Shown: piece by piece, positions 1-7,382 of the stretch | How positions within the stretch are numbered: the stretch's first letter is position 1 | Layout: each line of letters starts with the position of its first letter | DNA from: an uncultured Clostridia bacterium | Lineage (GTDB): Bacteria > Bacillota > Clostridia > Oscillospirales > Oscillospiraceae | Assembly (NCBI GenBank): GCA_937890525.1 | Contig: CALADI010000050.1 | Coordinates: 1-46,434, forward strand | Direction: 5' to 3' | DNA: 46,434 nucleotides | Made by a program: the position numbers and the translations under genes | Notes under the pieces: model-generated | Seen by the model: the letters and a program-made list of their open reading frames with translations, nothing else | Told to the model about the DNA's origin: nothing | Database searches by the model: none

Positions 1-72
1 ATATTTCCTACATAGGGGGCTTTTTGTGCTGTCCACACAATCTGGGGCAGTTCACGCTTTCGGATCGGGGGC

Positions 73-118
73 AAAAAAGACCTCCGAAATGGATCTGCAC
101 CCATTCGGAGGTCTTTTT
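73..118 (-). terminator. Intrinsic terminator after the DUF2284 gene
   Basis: A 10-bp inverted repeat (gacctccgaa / ttcggaggtc, 79-88 and 104-113) is flanked by A-runs and T-runs on both sides, so it could stop transcription in either direction. It lies directly after the stop of the minus-strand DUF2284 gene. Bases 1-72 hold nothing I recognise. Confidence 0.8.
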
Positions 119-123
119 CATGC

Positions 124-660
124 TCAATAAAACAGCAGGGAAAACCATGTCACCACATTTTCCCCGTACTGGAACGCCAGTCCCAACTCATCCAGCAGCC
201 CCAGCAGGTTGATGCCGTGGCTCTCCACACACGGGTGCATATGCTCCGGGCGCCGGCAGGGCTTGGCGTCCAGAATGGCACAGCGCTTGCATTGGGCGCA
301 GGCCTCGGTGGACAGCACATAGGGCTCCACCCCCTGTGCCCGCATCAGATCCCGCACCTGATTGGTCACTTCCTCGTGATCGGCACGGGTGGTCAGCGTC
401 TCGTCAATGTCGGAGATGTCCGTCACCTCGGTGATGGTGGCGATCATCAGACACTCCGGGTAGGCAAGGCACTTGGCCTTGCAGGATGCCACCGATCCCA
501 CCCCCGGCGGGCATGCCCAGCTTTTGCCGTACATGGGGCACTCGTGCTCGCAGATCCAGCGCACCCGGTCGGAAAATTCCAAATCCCGGGGGTCTACAAA
601 AGCGTAGGTATACAGCGGGAGCTGGGTCAGCTCCTGTTCCAGCAGTTCTTTGTTCAGCAT
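124..660 (-). CDS. DUF2284 Cys-rich predicted metal-binding protein
   Basis: A 178-residue soluble protein of the DUF2284 family (predicted metal-binding, function unknown). It has two Cys clusters: an N-terminal one around CEHECPMYGKSWACPPG continuing to SCKAKC, and a C-terminal one CAQCKRC followed by KPCRRPEHMHPC. The CPP and Cys/His spacing are typical of the family and suggest an Fe-S or zinc site; that is inference. An open frame continues upstream to 708, but I chose the ATG at 658-660 because the family homology begins at MLNKEL and this ATG overlaps the stop of the upstream phosphatase gene (654-656), a usual sign of translational coupling. It is the second gene of a two-gene operon and is closed by the terminator at 73-118. 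Confidence 0.85.
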   Translation of the reverse strand: MLNKELLEQELTQLPLYTYAFVDPRDLEFSDRVRWICEHECPMYGKSWACPPGVGSVASCKAKCLAYPECLMIATITEVTDISDIDETLTTRADHEEVTNQVRDLMRAQGVEPYVLSTEACAQCKRCAILDAKPCRRPEHMHPCVESHGINLLGLLDELGLAFQYGENVVTWFSLLFY

Positions 661-1091
661 TGCGTCTCCTCCATGATCCGCCGGCACCCGGCGGTGATGT
701 CCTGCCATGTGGCTTCAAAGTCCCCGGTGTACCAGGGGTCCGCCACATCCCGATCCAGCAGGGGGCGGCATTTTTCCTGCCAGATCCCGGGGAACATCCG
801 CTCCAGATACCGGGCGTTGCTCCTGTCCATGTAGTAGATCCGGTCGAAGCGCTCCAGATCCGCCCGGGTGATCTGCCGTGCCCGGTGGTCACCGCAGGCG
901 ACCCCGTGGGCTTCCAGCGCCCGGCGGGCAGGGGGATAGACCCGGTTGCCGATCTCCTCGGTGCTCACCGCCGCCGAGTCGATCTCATATCTGTCCGCCA
1001 ATCCAGCCTTCCGGGCCATGTCCTTGAGCACCATCTCCCCCATGGGACTGCGGCAAATGTTGCCATGGCAGACGAAAAGTATTTTGGTCAT
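654..1091 (-). CDS. Low-molecular-weight protein tyrosine phosphatase
   Basis: A 145-residue LMW-PTP family enzyme that hydrolyses phosphotyrosine. The P-loop CX5R is CHGNICRS at residues 8-15 (nucleophile Cys8, Arg14), and the general-acid Asp is in the conserved DPW near the C-terminus. Length is normal. An upstream frame to 1172 exists, but the ATG at 1089-1091 gives the canonical MTKILFVCHGN start and has a strong GGAGGT site 8-13 bases upstream. A promoter lies in the repeat at 1132-1160. Tyrosine phosphatases of this family often oppose BY-kinases of capsule synthesis; a CpsD kinase is encoded 20 kb away with its own PHP phosphatase, so the partnership here is only a possibility. Confidence 0.92.
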   Translation of the reverse strand: MTKILFVCHGNICRSPMGEMVLKDMARKAGLADRYEIDSAAVSTEEIGNRVYPPARRALEAHGVACGDHRARQITRADLERFDRIYYMDRSNARYLERMFPGIWQEKCRPLLDRDVADPWYTGDFEATWQDITAGCRRIMEETQC

Positions 1092-1131
1092 GGTGTTTCT
1101 ACCTCCGAACTTCTGCATCGCATTTTGTTTC

Positions 1132-1160
1132 AGTTTATCACACCCCGGCAGGGATTGCAA
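1132..1160 (-). promoter_or_regulatory. Promoter of the phosphatase/DUF2284 operon (repeat copy 1)
   Basis: On the minus strand TTGCAA (1155-1160), a 17-bp spacer and TAAACT (1132-1137) form a sigma-A-type promoter about 40 bases before the phosphatase ATG. The same promoter with TAAGCT occurs in repeat copy 2 in front of the HNH gene. Confidence 0.6.
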
Positions 1161-1182
1161 CGCAGGGAGCAATTATGATGCG

Positions 1183-1210
1183 AAAAAAGCCGGCGAAATG
1201 CCGGCTTTTT
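1183..1210 (-). terminator. Terminator in repeat copy 1 (end of HNH transcript)
   Basis: GCCGGC / GCCGGC stem with a GAAAT loop, flanked by A6 and T5, followed by a T-run on the minus strand. It would end the HNH transcript before the phosphatase promoter. Confidence 0.75.
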
Positions 1211-1377
1211 GCATACTCATGTCACATCAGCGGGGCAAAGGGTCGGAAACCATGCAGGTGTTTCTCATAATTTACAAATGCTCCATTGAAGATCGGCGCC
1301 GCATGGGATAAAATACGGGTATAGAAGCTACTGCGCTGTATGCTGATGGATGATATTGAAATCAGCGTGATATAATA

Positions 1378-2208
1378 CTACCTTCTAAATATGTGTTTCC
1401 TATGGAATGCCAGATATGCCTTGTTCTCTTCACAAATCTCGATTGTCATATCGCTCCTAAGATTTAAAAACAACCTATCGTTGTTAGAAAGATCTTGTGA
1501 TATCATTATCATTCCCTCGTCATCAAATGTGATACTCCCGCTATCAAATGCCTTATCGTGATTGGGGCAAAATATAAATCCATTATTTACATCTGTTTTT
1601 TCCTTTGCCTCACATTGACTCCACGGCTTAATATGGCTGGCAACGAGAAATCTTGTATCTTTTACTCCGCATAAGCAGCAAGATTTATAGCGTTGCAACA
1701 AATTCTCTCTGAATACGCCTTGGTTTACTCGTACTTTCGTAAGGATTTCTCTCTCTTTTCCATTAAGAACCTTTTCTAAATTCGTTTTTTCGATTTCATC
1801 TTCTCGTAGATATGTATTCAATATTGTTTCCAACTCTTTAACCCGTCTAGGTCCTTGTATATTCCCCTTTAACCCATTTGCTTGCAATATCTCTATAGAA
1901 AATCTCGTTCGCTCAAATTCCTCTATTAATTCTAACTCCATATAATTTCCATAGCTCTCATATGTCGTACCATTTAATACATATTCCGAGTCATCTATGG
2001 TAATGTGAGGAACATTCACTCTGTTTACTTTACATCTATACATGATAGCCGAAACAGGTCTTCCTACATATATAAAAACCTCATCCCCCACTGCTATAGA
2101 ATGATTAGATTGTTTCCAGTCTATGCACTTCAACTTTCTAAAAGCACCAACTATATCATATGAATGTATATTACATGGTATAATCCACTGTAGCATATTT
2201 TCCCTCAT
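1378..2208 (-). CDS. EVE-domain HNH endonuclease (predicted modification-dependent restriction enzyme)
   Basis: A 276-residue two-domain protein. Residues 8-115 resemble an EVE/PUA-like domain (WIIPCNIHSYDIVGAF, VGDEVFIYVG, SAIMYRCKV), a fold that can read modified bases. Residues about 175-255 are an HNH nuclease: CCLCGV zinc pair, VASHIKPW, then NNGFIFCPNHDKAFDSG. EVE-HNH proteins are predicted type IV-like restriction enzymes that cut DNA with modified cytosines; the substrate here is inferred. The start has AAGGAT seven bases upstream. The gene is clearly AT-richer than everything within several kb, stands alone with no methylase partner, and lies between two 112-bp direct repeats, all pointing to recent acquisition. 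Confidence 0.85.
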   Translation of the reverse strand: MRENMLQWIIPCNIHSYDIVGAFRKLKCIDWKQSNHSIAVGDEVFIYVGRPVSAIMYRCKVNRVNVPHITIDDSEYVLNGTTYESYGNYMELELIEEFERTRFSIEILQANGLKGNIQGPRRVKELETILNTYLREDEIEKTNLEKVLNGKEREILTKVRVNQGVFRENLLQRYKSCCLCGVKDTRFLVASHIKPWSQCEAKEKTDVNNGFIFCPNHDKAFDSGSITFDDEGMIMISQDLSNNDRLFLNLRSDMTIEICEENKAYLAFHRKHIFRR

Positions 2209-2242
2209 TTCTATCCTTGCTCGTAGAAGATAATCCTATTCC

Positions 2243-2271
2243 AGCTTACCACACCCCGGCAGGGATTGCAA
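2243..2271 (-). promoter_or_regulatory. Promoter of the EVE-HNH gene (repeat copy 2)
   Basis: TTGCAA (2266-2271), 17-bp spacer, TAAGCT (2243-2248) on the minus strand, about 35 bases before the HNH ATG. It is the duplicated form of the phosphatase promoter. Confidence 0.55.
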
Positions 2272-2294
2272 CGCAGTGGGTCAATTATGATGCG

Positions 2295-2321
2295 AAAAAA
2301 GCCGGCAAATGCCGGCTTTTT
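2295..2321 (-). terminator. Terminator after the cardiolipin synthase operon
   Basis: GCCGGC-AAAT-GCCGGC stem-loop flanked by A6 and T5, a dozen bases beyond the cls stop. It ends the two-gene cls operon. Confidence 0.8.
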
Positions 2322-2332
2322 GCATACTCATG

Positions 2333-3736
2333 TCACATCAGCGGGGCAAAGGGCAGGAAGATGCACTCCGCGATACGCTCTTTCTGGCTTCTGTGCAAAA
2401 ACTGCTGATACAGGTAGGGATCGCAGTTTTCGATGTCCTGCCGGAAAATGCGGATATACTCCTCTACCAGATCGTTGGCGTAGAAAATGCCGCAGATCTC
2501 GTCGTCCACCTTCAGCGAGCGCATATCCATGTTCACCGACCCGATGCAGCAAAGCTCCTCGTCGATGGTCATGGTCTTGGCGTGGATGTAGCCCCGGTAC
2601 TTGTAGACCTTGGCGCCGAACTCCATGATCTGCCCGGCATAGTAGGTGGTCACGGGATCCAAGAAGAAGCTGGCCTTGATCCCCGGGATCATCAGCTCCA
2701 CCTCCACCCCAGACGCCGCCGCCGTCTTGAGGGCGTCCAGCACCGAAGCATCGGGGATAAAATAGGGGGACTGGATGCGGATCTTCTTTTTGGCGCTGCG
2801 GATCATGCTCAGGTAGTTCATCTTCACCGCTTCCCGGTCGTTGTCCACACCGCCGACTACGAATTGGCACAGGTTTTGGGAGCGATTCTGGGGCGGCAGC
2901 CGCAGGGAACCCATATAGCCCACCATGTCCTCCCAGTCCTTTTGGCGCACGGCGCATAGAAGATCCGTCATAAAATATCCGTCCAAGGTGGCCACGCAGG
3001 CGCCGGTCAGCCGGATCTGGGTATCCCTCCACGGGTTTTTCTTCTGGGCCAGATTGGCGTACTGCTTGCCCACATTCATGCCGCCGATATAGCCCACCCG
3101 GTGATCCACAGTGACGATCTTGCGGTGGCTGCGGTAGTGGGTCAAATAAGGCTTGATGCGGATCACCCGTCCCCCGGCATCCAGCAGGGGGCGGAACATC
3201 TTCTGAGGGGTGGAGAGATTGGCGATGAAGTCGCACATGACCACCACCATGACCCCCTCCCGGGCCTTCTCGGCAAGAGCCTTCACCAGCGCCTGCCCCA
3301 TCACATCGTTGTGGATGGTGTAAAACAGCACATAGATATTCTCTTTCGCTTCCTTGATGTCCTGAAACAGCCCCCGGTAGTGGGCTTCGCCGGAGGTAAA
3401 CAGCCGGTAGTCGTCATAGCAGGTCACCGGGGCATCGTTGTAGGTGGCATTGAAGCGCATGACTTGCAGATCCTCCTCGGAGAACTGCTGTCCCGCCAGC
3501 AGATCCGCCGGAGCCTTCGCCGCCGGAAGCCGTTTGCTCAGCCGCCAGCGGCGGAACACCGCCGTCAGCTTGATGGCCATGGTGCTGCCAAACACCAGAT
3601 ACAACAGCACGCCCACATAGGGGATGCACACCATCACCAGCACCCACAGCAGAGCCTCTGTGGGGTTCTTCCGCTCCAAGAAGATCACCGCCAGAATGGT
3701 GGCGATATATACGACCAGTAAGATTCCTTTCAGCAT
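2333..3736 (-). CDS. cls: Cardiolipin synthase-type phospholipase D (second of tandem pair)
   Basis: A 467-residue membrane protein of the bacterial cardiolipin synthase family, which joins two phosphatidylglycerols into cardiolipin and glycerol. Two N-terminal membrane helices (about residues 3-20 and 30-50, PLDc_N region) precede two HKD motifs: HRKIVTVD near residue 204 and HAKTMTID near residue 385, both complete HxKx4D. An ATG at 3742 also exists, but the GGGGAG site is almost touching it and is well spaced for the ATG at 3734-3736. It begins 24 bases after the stop of the paralogue at 3761-5335, so the two are co-transcribed. The last seven codons lie in the direct repeat. Confidence 0.9.
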   Translation of the reverse strand: MLKGILLVVYIATILAVIFLERKNPTEALLWVLVMVCIPYVGVLLYLVFGSTMAIKLTAVFRRWRLSKRLPAAKAPADLLAGQQFSEEDLQVMRFNATYNDAPVTCYDDYRLFTSGEAHYRGLFQDIKEAKENIYVLFYTIHNDVMGQALVKALAEKAREGVMVVVMCDFIANLSTPQKMFRPLLDAGGRVIRIKPYLTHYRSHRKIVTVDHRVGYIGGMNVGKQYANLAQKKNPWRDTQIRLTGACVATLDGYFMTDLLCAVRQKDWEDMVGYMGSLRLPPQNRSQNLCQFVVGGVDNDREAVKMNYLSMIRSAKKKIRIQSPYFIPDASVLDALKTAAASGVEVELMIPGIKASFFLDPVTTYYAGQIMEFGAKVYKYRGYIHAKTMTIDEELCCIGSVNMDMRSLKVDDEICGIFYANDLVEEYIRIFRQDIENCDPYLYQQFLHRSQKERIAECIFLPFAPLM

Positions 3737-3760
3737 GGGCATTCTCCCCTTTCTGCCCGG

Positions 3761-5335
3761 TTACAGCAGCGGTGCAATGGCCTTGGCTGCAAAGCCAAGG
3801 ATCTTGCGCTTCATCGGCTCGGAACGCAGATCCTCCATCTTGACCTGACGGCACTTCTGCTGAGTGGTTTGATAGTCGGCCAAGATCTTGCCGATGCAGT
3901 CCGTGCCCCACATGTAGGTGGCGCACTCAAAATGGTGGTAAAGGCTGCGGTAGTCCAGATTGATGGTGCCCACCACCGCCTCCCGGTCATCGCAGACAAA
4001 GACCTTGGCGTGGACGAAGCCGGGGGTGTACTCGTAGATCTTCACCCCGGACTCCAGCAGCGACTTGTAGTGGGTCAGCGCCAGCGCAAAGGGGATGTAC
4101 TTATCCGGCACGCCGGGCAGCATGATCCGCACATCTACCCCCCGTTCAGCGGCGTATTTCAAAGCATTTTCCAGCTCGCCGTCCAAGATCAAGTAGGGGG
4201 TCATGATATAGATATAGTCCTTCGCCCGGTTCAGCATATCGATGTAGACCTGCTCGCCCACCTTGTCCTTGTCCAGCGGGCAGTCCCCGTAGGGGATCAC
4301 GAAGCCGTTTTCCGGCTGGGGATCAATGGGCACATTCAAGAAGGGCGTCATGTCCACATCCTTCTCGTCCAGACACCACATGTGCAGGAACATCCGGGTA
4401 AAGCTGCGGGCAGCTTCGCCCTGCACCATCACAGCGGTATCCTTCCAATGCCCGTGCTTTTCAAATTTGTTGATGTACTCGTCGGCCAGATTGATGCCGC
4501 CGTTGAATGCCACCTTGCCGTCGATGACCAAGATCTTGCGGTGATCCCGGTAGTTGTAGTGGGTGGAGACAAAGGGCTTGATGGGGGCGAACATCTTGCA
4601 CCGGATACCCAGCTTTTCCAACCGCTGGGGGTAGTCGTGGGGCAGGGTGGATAGCTCGCAGGTGCCGTCATAGAGCATCCGCACCTGCACTCCCTGCTTG
4701 GCTTTCCGTGCCAAGATCTCCAAGATCTTGCCCCACATCTCTCCTTCATCCACGATGAAGTATTCCAAGAAGATGAAATGCTCCGCCTTTTCCAGCTGGA
4801 TCAGCATTTCCCGGAACTTATCCTCACCCAGAGGGAAATAGGTGACGGAGGTATGGTCATAGATGGGATAGCATCCGCTTCGGCGAATATAGTGCGCCAT
4901 GGCGGCGGCGCCGGGATCGGCATCTTTCAGCGCCTGCTGGGTGTCGGGATCCTGATTGAGGGAATCTGCGGTATCCCGGTTCAGTTGGGCATAGTGGTTC
5001 TGAAGGGCACGGTGTCCGATGTTCTTCTGGGTGTACAGGAACAGCAGCGCGCCGAATACCGGCAGCAGCATGGACACCACCAGCCATGTGATCTTGGAGG
5101 TGGGATCCATGGAACTGTTGAGCAGATACAGCACCATAAAGACAGTGAACAGCACCACGCCGCCATAGATATGGGGCAGGAATGCTTCGAACCAATGGAA
5201 AATGCTGAACAGGAACAGGACTTGGACTGCCAGCAGCACAAGGATCAGCCCGGAACGGCTGAAGATCACACGGAAGATCCCCCGCTTGCCTTTTTCCAGC
5301 AGGCGCAGGCCGGTGTCCTTGGGATCATCTTTCAT
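3761..5335 (-). CDS. cls: Cardiolipin synthase-type phospholipase D (first of tandem pair)
   Basis: A 524-residue paralogue of the next gene. Two membrane helices lie near residues 20-70, followed by HKD motifs HRKILVID and HAKVFVCD, both complete, and conserved GGINLADEY and GTINLDYRS after them. It is slightly longer than the usual ~480-500 residues. The open frame extends to 5539, but the ATG at 5333-5335 is preceded by AAGGAG at a good distance and starts a normal N-terminus (MKDDPKDTG). Having two synthases in one operon suggests either different substrates or a hetero-complex; neither is visible from sequence. Confidence 0.9.
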   Translation of the reverse strand: MKDDPKDTGLRLLEKGKRGIFRVIFSRSGLILVLLAVQVLFLFSIFHWFEAFLPHIYGGVVLFTVFMVLYLLNSSMDPTSKITWLVVSMLLPVFGALLFLYTQKNIGHRALQNHYAQLNRDTADSLNQDPDTQQALKDADPGAAAMAHYIRRSGCYPIYDHTSVTYFPLGEDKFREMLIQLEKAEHFIFLEYFIVDEGEMWGKILEILARKAKQGVQVRMLYDGTCELSTLPHDYPQRLEKLGIRCKMFAPIKPFVSTHYNYRDHRKILVIDGKVAFNGGINLADEYINKFEKHGHWKDTAVMVQGEAARSFTRMFLHMWCLDEKDVDMTPFLNVPIDPQPENGFVIPYGDCPLDKDKVGEQVYIDMLNRAKDYIYIMTPYLILDGELENALKYAAERGVDVRIMLPGVPDKYIPFALALTHYKSLLESGVKIYEYTPGFVHAKVFVCDDREAVVGTINLDYRSLYHHFECATYMWGTDCIGKILADYQTTQQKCRQVKMEDLRSEPMKRKILGFAAKAIAPLL

Positions 5336-5401
5336 AGGGTACTCCTTTCTCAGGGGGGGCGACCGGGGATCAAGCCCCGGATGTGGTTTCACTTCCCCTT
5401 T

Positions 5402-5407
5402 ATTATA
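5402..5407 (-). promoter_or_regulatory. Extended -10 element upstream of the cls operon
   Basis: TATAAT preceded by TGC (extended -10) on the minus strand, about 65 bases before the cls ATG. I see no good -35 at 16-18 bases, consistent with an extended -10 promoter. Confidence 0.5.
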
Positions 5408-5800
5408 GCACGGATCCGCCGGATTGGAATGCCAAGATCTGCAAATCCCGACTAATTCCCCACCGCCGCACAAGCAGCGGAACGCCGACAGGGACATCTT
5501 CCCCAAAGAATAGCCGCCGTCCTTGGGCACATTCCCCAAAGACGGCGGCGAGCCGGGGTTCCAGCGTCACCTCTGGCTTCAGCGTCAAGATCGTCTGACA
5601 TATAAAAATCGTGCCGAGGGCAACCCCCGGCACGATTCGGAACTTCCAACCTTTGAGATCTATTCGTGTTACTGGTATCGATCCCACAGGGGACAGTCCC
5701 ATCATTTTGTGACGCAATCACGAGAATCCTATCCAATTTTTACCCACAAGATCTCTGAAATCGCAGATCCTCGTCGATTGCTTTGGTGTCCGTGTTTCGC
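5408..5800. other. Intergenic region with two hairpins, no convincing gene
   Basis: Nearly 400 bases between the cls promoter and the hydrolase stop. It holds a strong nested stem at 5513-5549 (GCCGCCGTC / GACGGCGGC with an inner TTGGG/CCCAA) lacking a T-run, plus the terminator at 5604-5636. Open frames here (up to 104 codons, minus strand) run straight through both hairpins, lack a ribosome site and have no recognisable domain. Confidence 0.5.
5604..5636 (-). terminator. Terminator downstream of the alpha/beta hydrolase
   Basis: ATCGTGCCGGGGG / CCCTCGGCACGAT stem followed by TTTTTAT on the minus strand. It lies 165 bases past the hydrolase stop and is the first terminator in that direction. 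Confidence 0.7.
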
Positions 5801-6778
5801 TTACAGCGTGTCAGCAAACCACTGGGCTGTCTGATCCATCAGCTGGTTAAACACCGTATGATCCTCACCAAAAATGCCGAAGGTGTGGTCACCACCCTCA
5901 ATGACGACATGCTTGGAAGCATCATTTGCAGACAGCTCGGCAATCGTCTTTCCGTTCTCGGGAGGAACGACCGTGTCCTCAGAGCCGCTGATCGCCAGGA
6001 TAGGAGCCTTGATCCGAGATACGACCTCGTTCATATCCATGCTCTTGACTTCTTCCATCCACTGCAGGCCCAGATTCAGCGGCTCACGCCAGTCAAACTC
6101 CATGACCGCACTGCCATTCTTCTTGGCCTCTTCGTACATTTCGTCTGTCAGCAAATTGCCAAGATCCATGGCACCTGCCCATGTCAGAACAGATTTGAAC
6201 TGCTCATGCTCTGCGGCAGTCAGCAGTGCATCCGTACCACCCTGGCTCCAGCCCATGATGCCAATGCGCTCGGGATCGATCCCTTCCTGCTTTGCCAGGA
6301 AATCGCCGGCTGCGGCTGCATCAGACACCGCCGTTGTGTTGCAGTACTCGGAATAATCGACCTTGCTGTCACCGGTTCCCATGAAATCGATACGCAGAGA
6401 AGCAATGCCTGCCTTTGCAAAGGCATCTGCCATCAGGACATAGCCGTTGCCCGCTTCATCCTTGTTGCTTCCGGTTCCGTGCAGCATCACGACCGCAGGG
6501 ACTTTCTCGCCTTCTGCAACATTCTCCGGCATGGTTAAGATGCCGGGGATCTCATGACCATTGTTCTCGATGGAAACCACTTCACCAACTGCGGTAGGTT
6601 CGGTTTCCGCGACCTCAGTCGCCGCCGCAGTCGCTTCGGTAGCTTCTGTGGTGGCTTCCTGCGTAACGGCAACGGTGGATTCCTGCGCTGCATCCGTGTT
6701 AGAAGAATTAGAGGAGCAGCCAGTAACAACGGTCAATGCCATGGCTACGCAAACCATAAGTGCAATTTGTTTTTTCAT
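5801..6778 (-). CDS. Alpha/beta-hydrolase lipoprotein (esterase-like)
   Basis: A 325-residue secreted lipoprotein. A signal peptide ends in the lipobox VTGCSS (Cys about residue 20), a Ser/Thr/Glu/Ala-rich low-complexity linker runs to about residue 65, and an alpha/beta-hydrolase domain follows. The nucleophile elbow is GWSQG, the acid is in SGSEDTVVPP, and the catalytic His is in EGGDHTFG near the C-terminus. The fold resembles dienelactone hydrolase/acylaminoacyl-peptidase-like esterases; the substrate is unknown. The chosen ATG (6776-6778) follows AAGGAAGGA and gives a proper signal peptide; the longer frame to 6856 does not. It is monocistronic, with a consensus promoter at 6899-6927 and a leader of about 110 bases. 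Confidence 0.85.
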   Translation of the reverse strand: MKKQIALMVCVAMALTVVTGCSSNSSNTDAAQESTVAVTQEATTEATEATAAATEVAETEPTAVGEVVSIENNGHEIPGILTMPENVAEGEKVPAVVMLHGTGSNKDEAGNGYVLMADAFAKAGIASLRIDFMGTGDSKVDYSEYCNTTAVSDAAAAGDFLAKQEGIDPERIGIMGWSQGGTDALLTAAEHEQFKSVLTWAGAMDLGNLLTDEMYEEAKKNGSAVMEFDWREPLNLGLQWMEEVKSMDMNEVVSRIKAPILAISGSEDTVVPPENGKTIAELSANDASKHVVIEGGDHTFGIFGEDHTVFNQLMDQTAQWFADTL

Positions 6779-6898
6779 AAAATTCCTTCCTTTTGAAACC
6801 TTGCAGTCTGCACGATAGGAATCGAACCGTCGGGGAAACAGACGCAAGTGTGCCATTGTTCTTCAAGCATCCCGACCTGCTCGCTGTGGGCATTGCCC

Positions 6899-6927
6899 AT
6901 TATAGTCAGCTTGGAAGGTTCTGTCAA
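6899..6927 (-). promoter_or_regulatory. Consensus promoter of the hydrolase lipoprotein
   Basis: Perfect TTGACA (6922-6927), 17-bp spacer, perfect TATAAT (6899-6904) on the minus strand. Confidence 0.8.
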
Positions 6928-7024
6928 CCAACACAATTACCAATAATATCTGCTTTCTATACCGAGAGGCAGTCATTCTGACAAATACGAAGATGGCGTA
7001 TCTGCCGGAACAACTGCCCCCCTG

Positions 7025-7240
7025 TTATCTCTGGTTCTGAATTTGTTTACCTGCTTTCAGGCTTTCATTGCGGTATGGGATACCGCTGCAAATCCCGTCC
7101 GGAATGGTCAGCCCATTCCGGGCGGGAGGCGGCTCCTGTTCCCCGGCTTCCTCCTGTTCGGAAAGATCCCCGGATCGCTTACAGCAGGCCACGGCGATCA
7201 GCACCGCCATGATCCCGGCTGCGGCCAGCAGTCCCAGCAT
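7025..7240 (-). CDS. Small membrane protein of unknown function
   Basis: A 71-residue frame with one N-terminal hydrophobic helix (residues 1-20, ending in ACCKR) and a charged tail rich in Glu, Pro and Arg. An AGAGGTGAT site lies seven bases before the ATG, which is the main support. I recognise no family. The two Cys at the membrane border could be acylated, but this is not a standard lipobox with a cleavable signal. It stands alone between the hydrolase and the kinase; it could also be a chance frame. Confidence 0.4.
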   Translation of the reverse strand: MLGLLAAAGIMAVLIAVACCKRSGDLSEQEEAGEQEPPPARNGLTIPDGICSGIPYRNESLKAGKQIQNQR

Positions 7241-7382
7241 ATTGCATCACCTCTAAGTACATAGAATCGGGTCTCCCCTTTCATCCTATGCGGTTAAGGG
7301 CTTCAATATACCAAACGATCTGTGGGAAGTCAACGGCTTCCCCGCCGGAGCACAGTCTTTTTACCCTTTGTTCAAGAAACGG

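Larger units (their letters stand above)
1131..1242. repeat. Direct repeat copy 1 (cls 3' end + terminator + promoter)
   Basis: About 112 bp nearly identical to 2242-2353, with about half a dozen differences including two single-base indels that cancel out. Read on the minus strand, it carries the last seven codons of the cardiolipin synthase gene (PFAPLM plus stop), the stem-loop terminator at 1183-1210 and the promoter at 1132-1160. Sequence before the PFAPLM codons is not cls, so this copy is a detached tail. With copy 2 it brackets the EVE-HNH gene. Confidence 0.92.
2242..2353. repeat. Direct repeat copy 2 (intact 3' end of cls)
   Basis: Partner of the repeat at 1131-1242. This copy is continuous with the intact cardiolipin synthase gene on one side (its last codons and stop are inside the repeat) and with the HNH leader on the other. 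Simplest reading: one copy was the original cls/phosphatase intergenic region, and the second arose when the HNH segment entered. Confidence 0.92.

Noticed and set aside
5655..5700. tRNA-like stretch around GGGATCGATACC on the minus strand
   Set aside because: No cloverleaf can be drawn; only a short resemblance to a T-loop.
5403..5717. 104-codon minus-strand open frame downstream of the hydrolase gene
   Set aside because: It runs through a terminator hairpin and another strong stem, has no ribosome site and shows no recognisable domain.
6800..6850. tRNA T-arm-like sequence (GGTTCGATTCC on the minus strand)
   Set aside because: The flanking bases do not pair as a T-stem or an acceptor stem, and no anticodon arm is found; it lies in the leader of the hydrolase gene.
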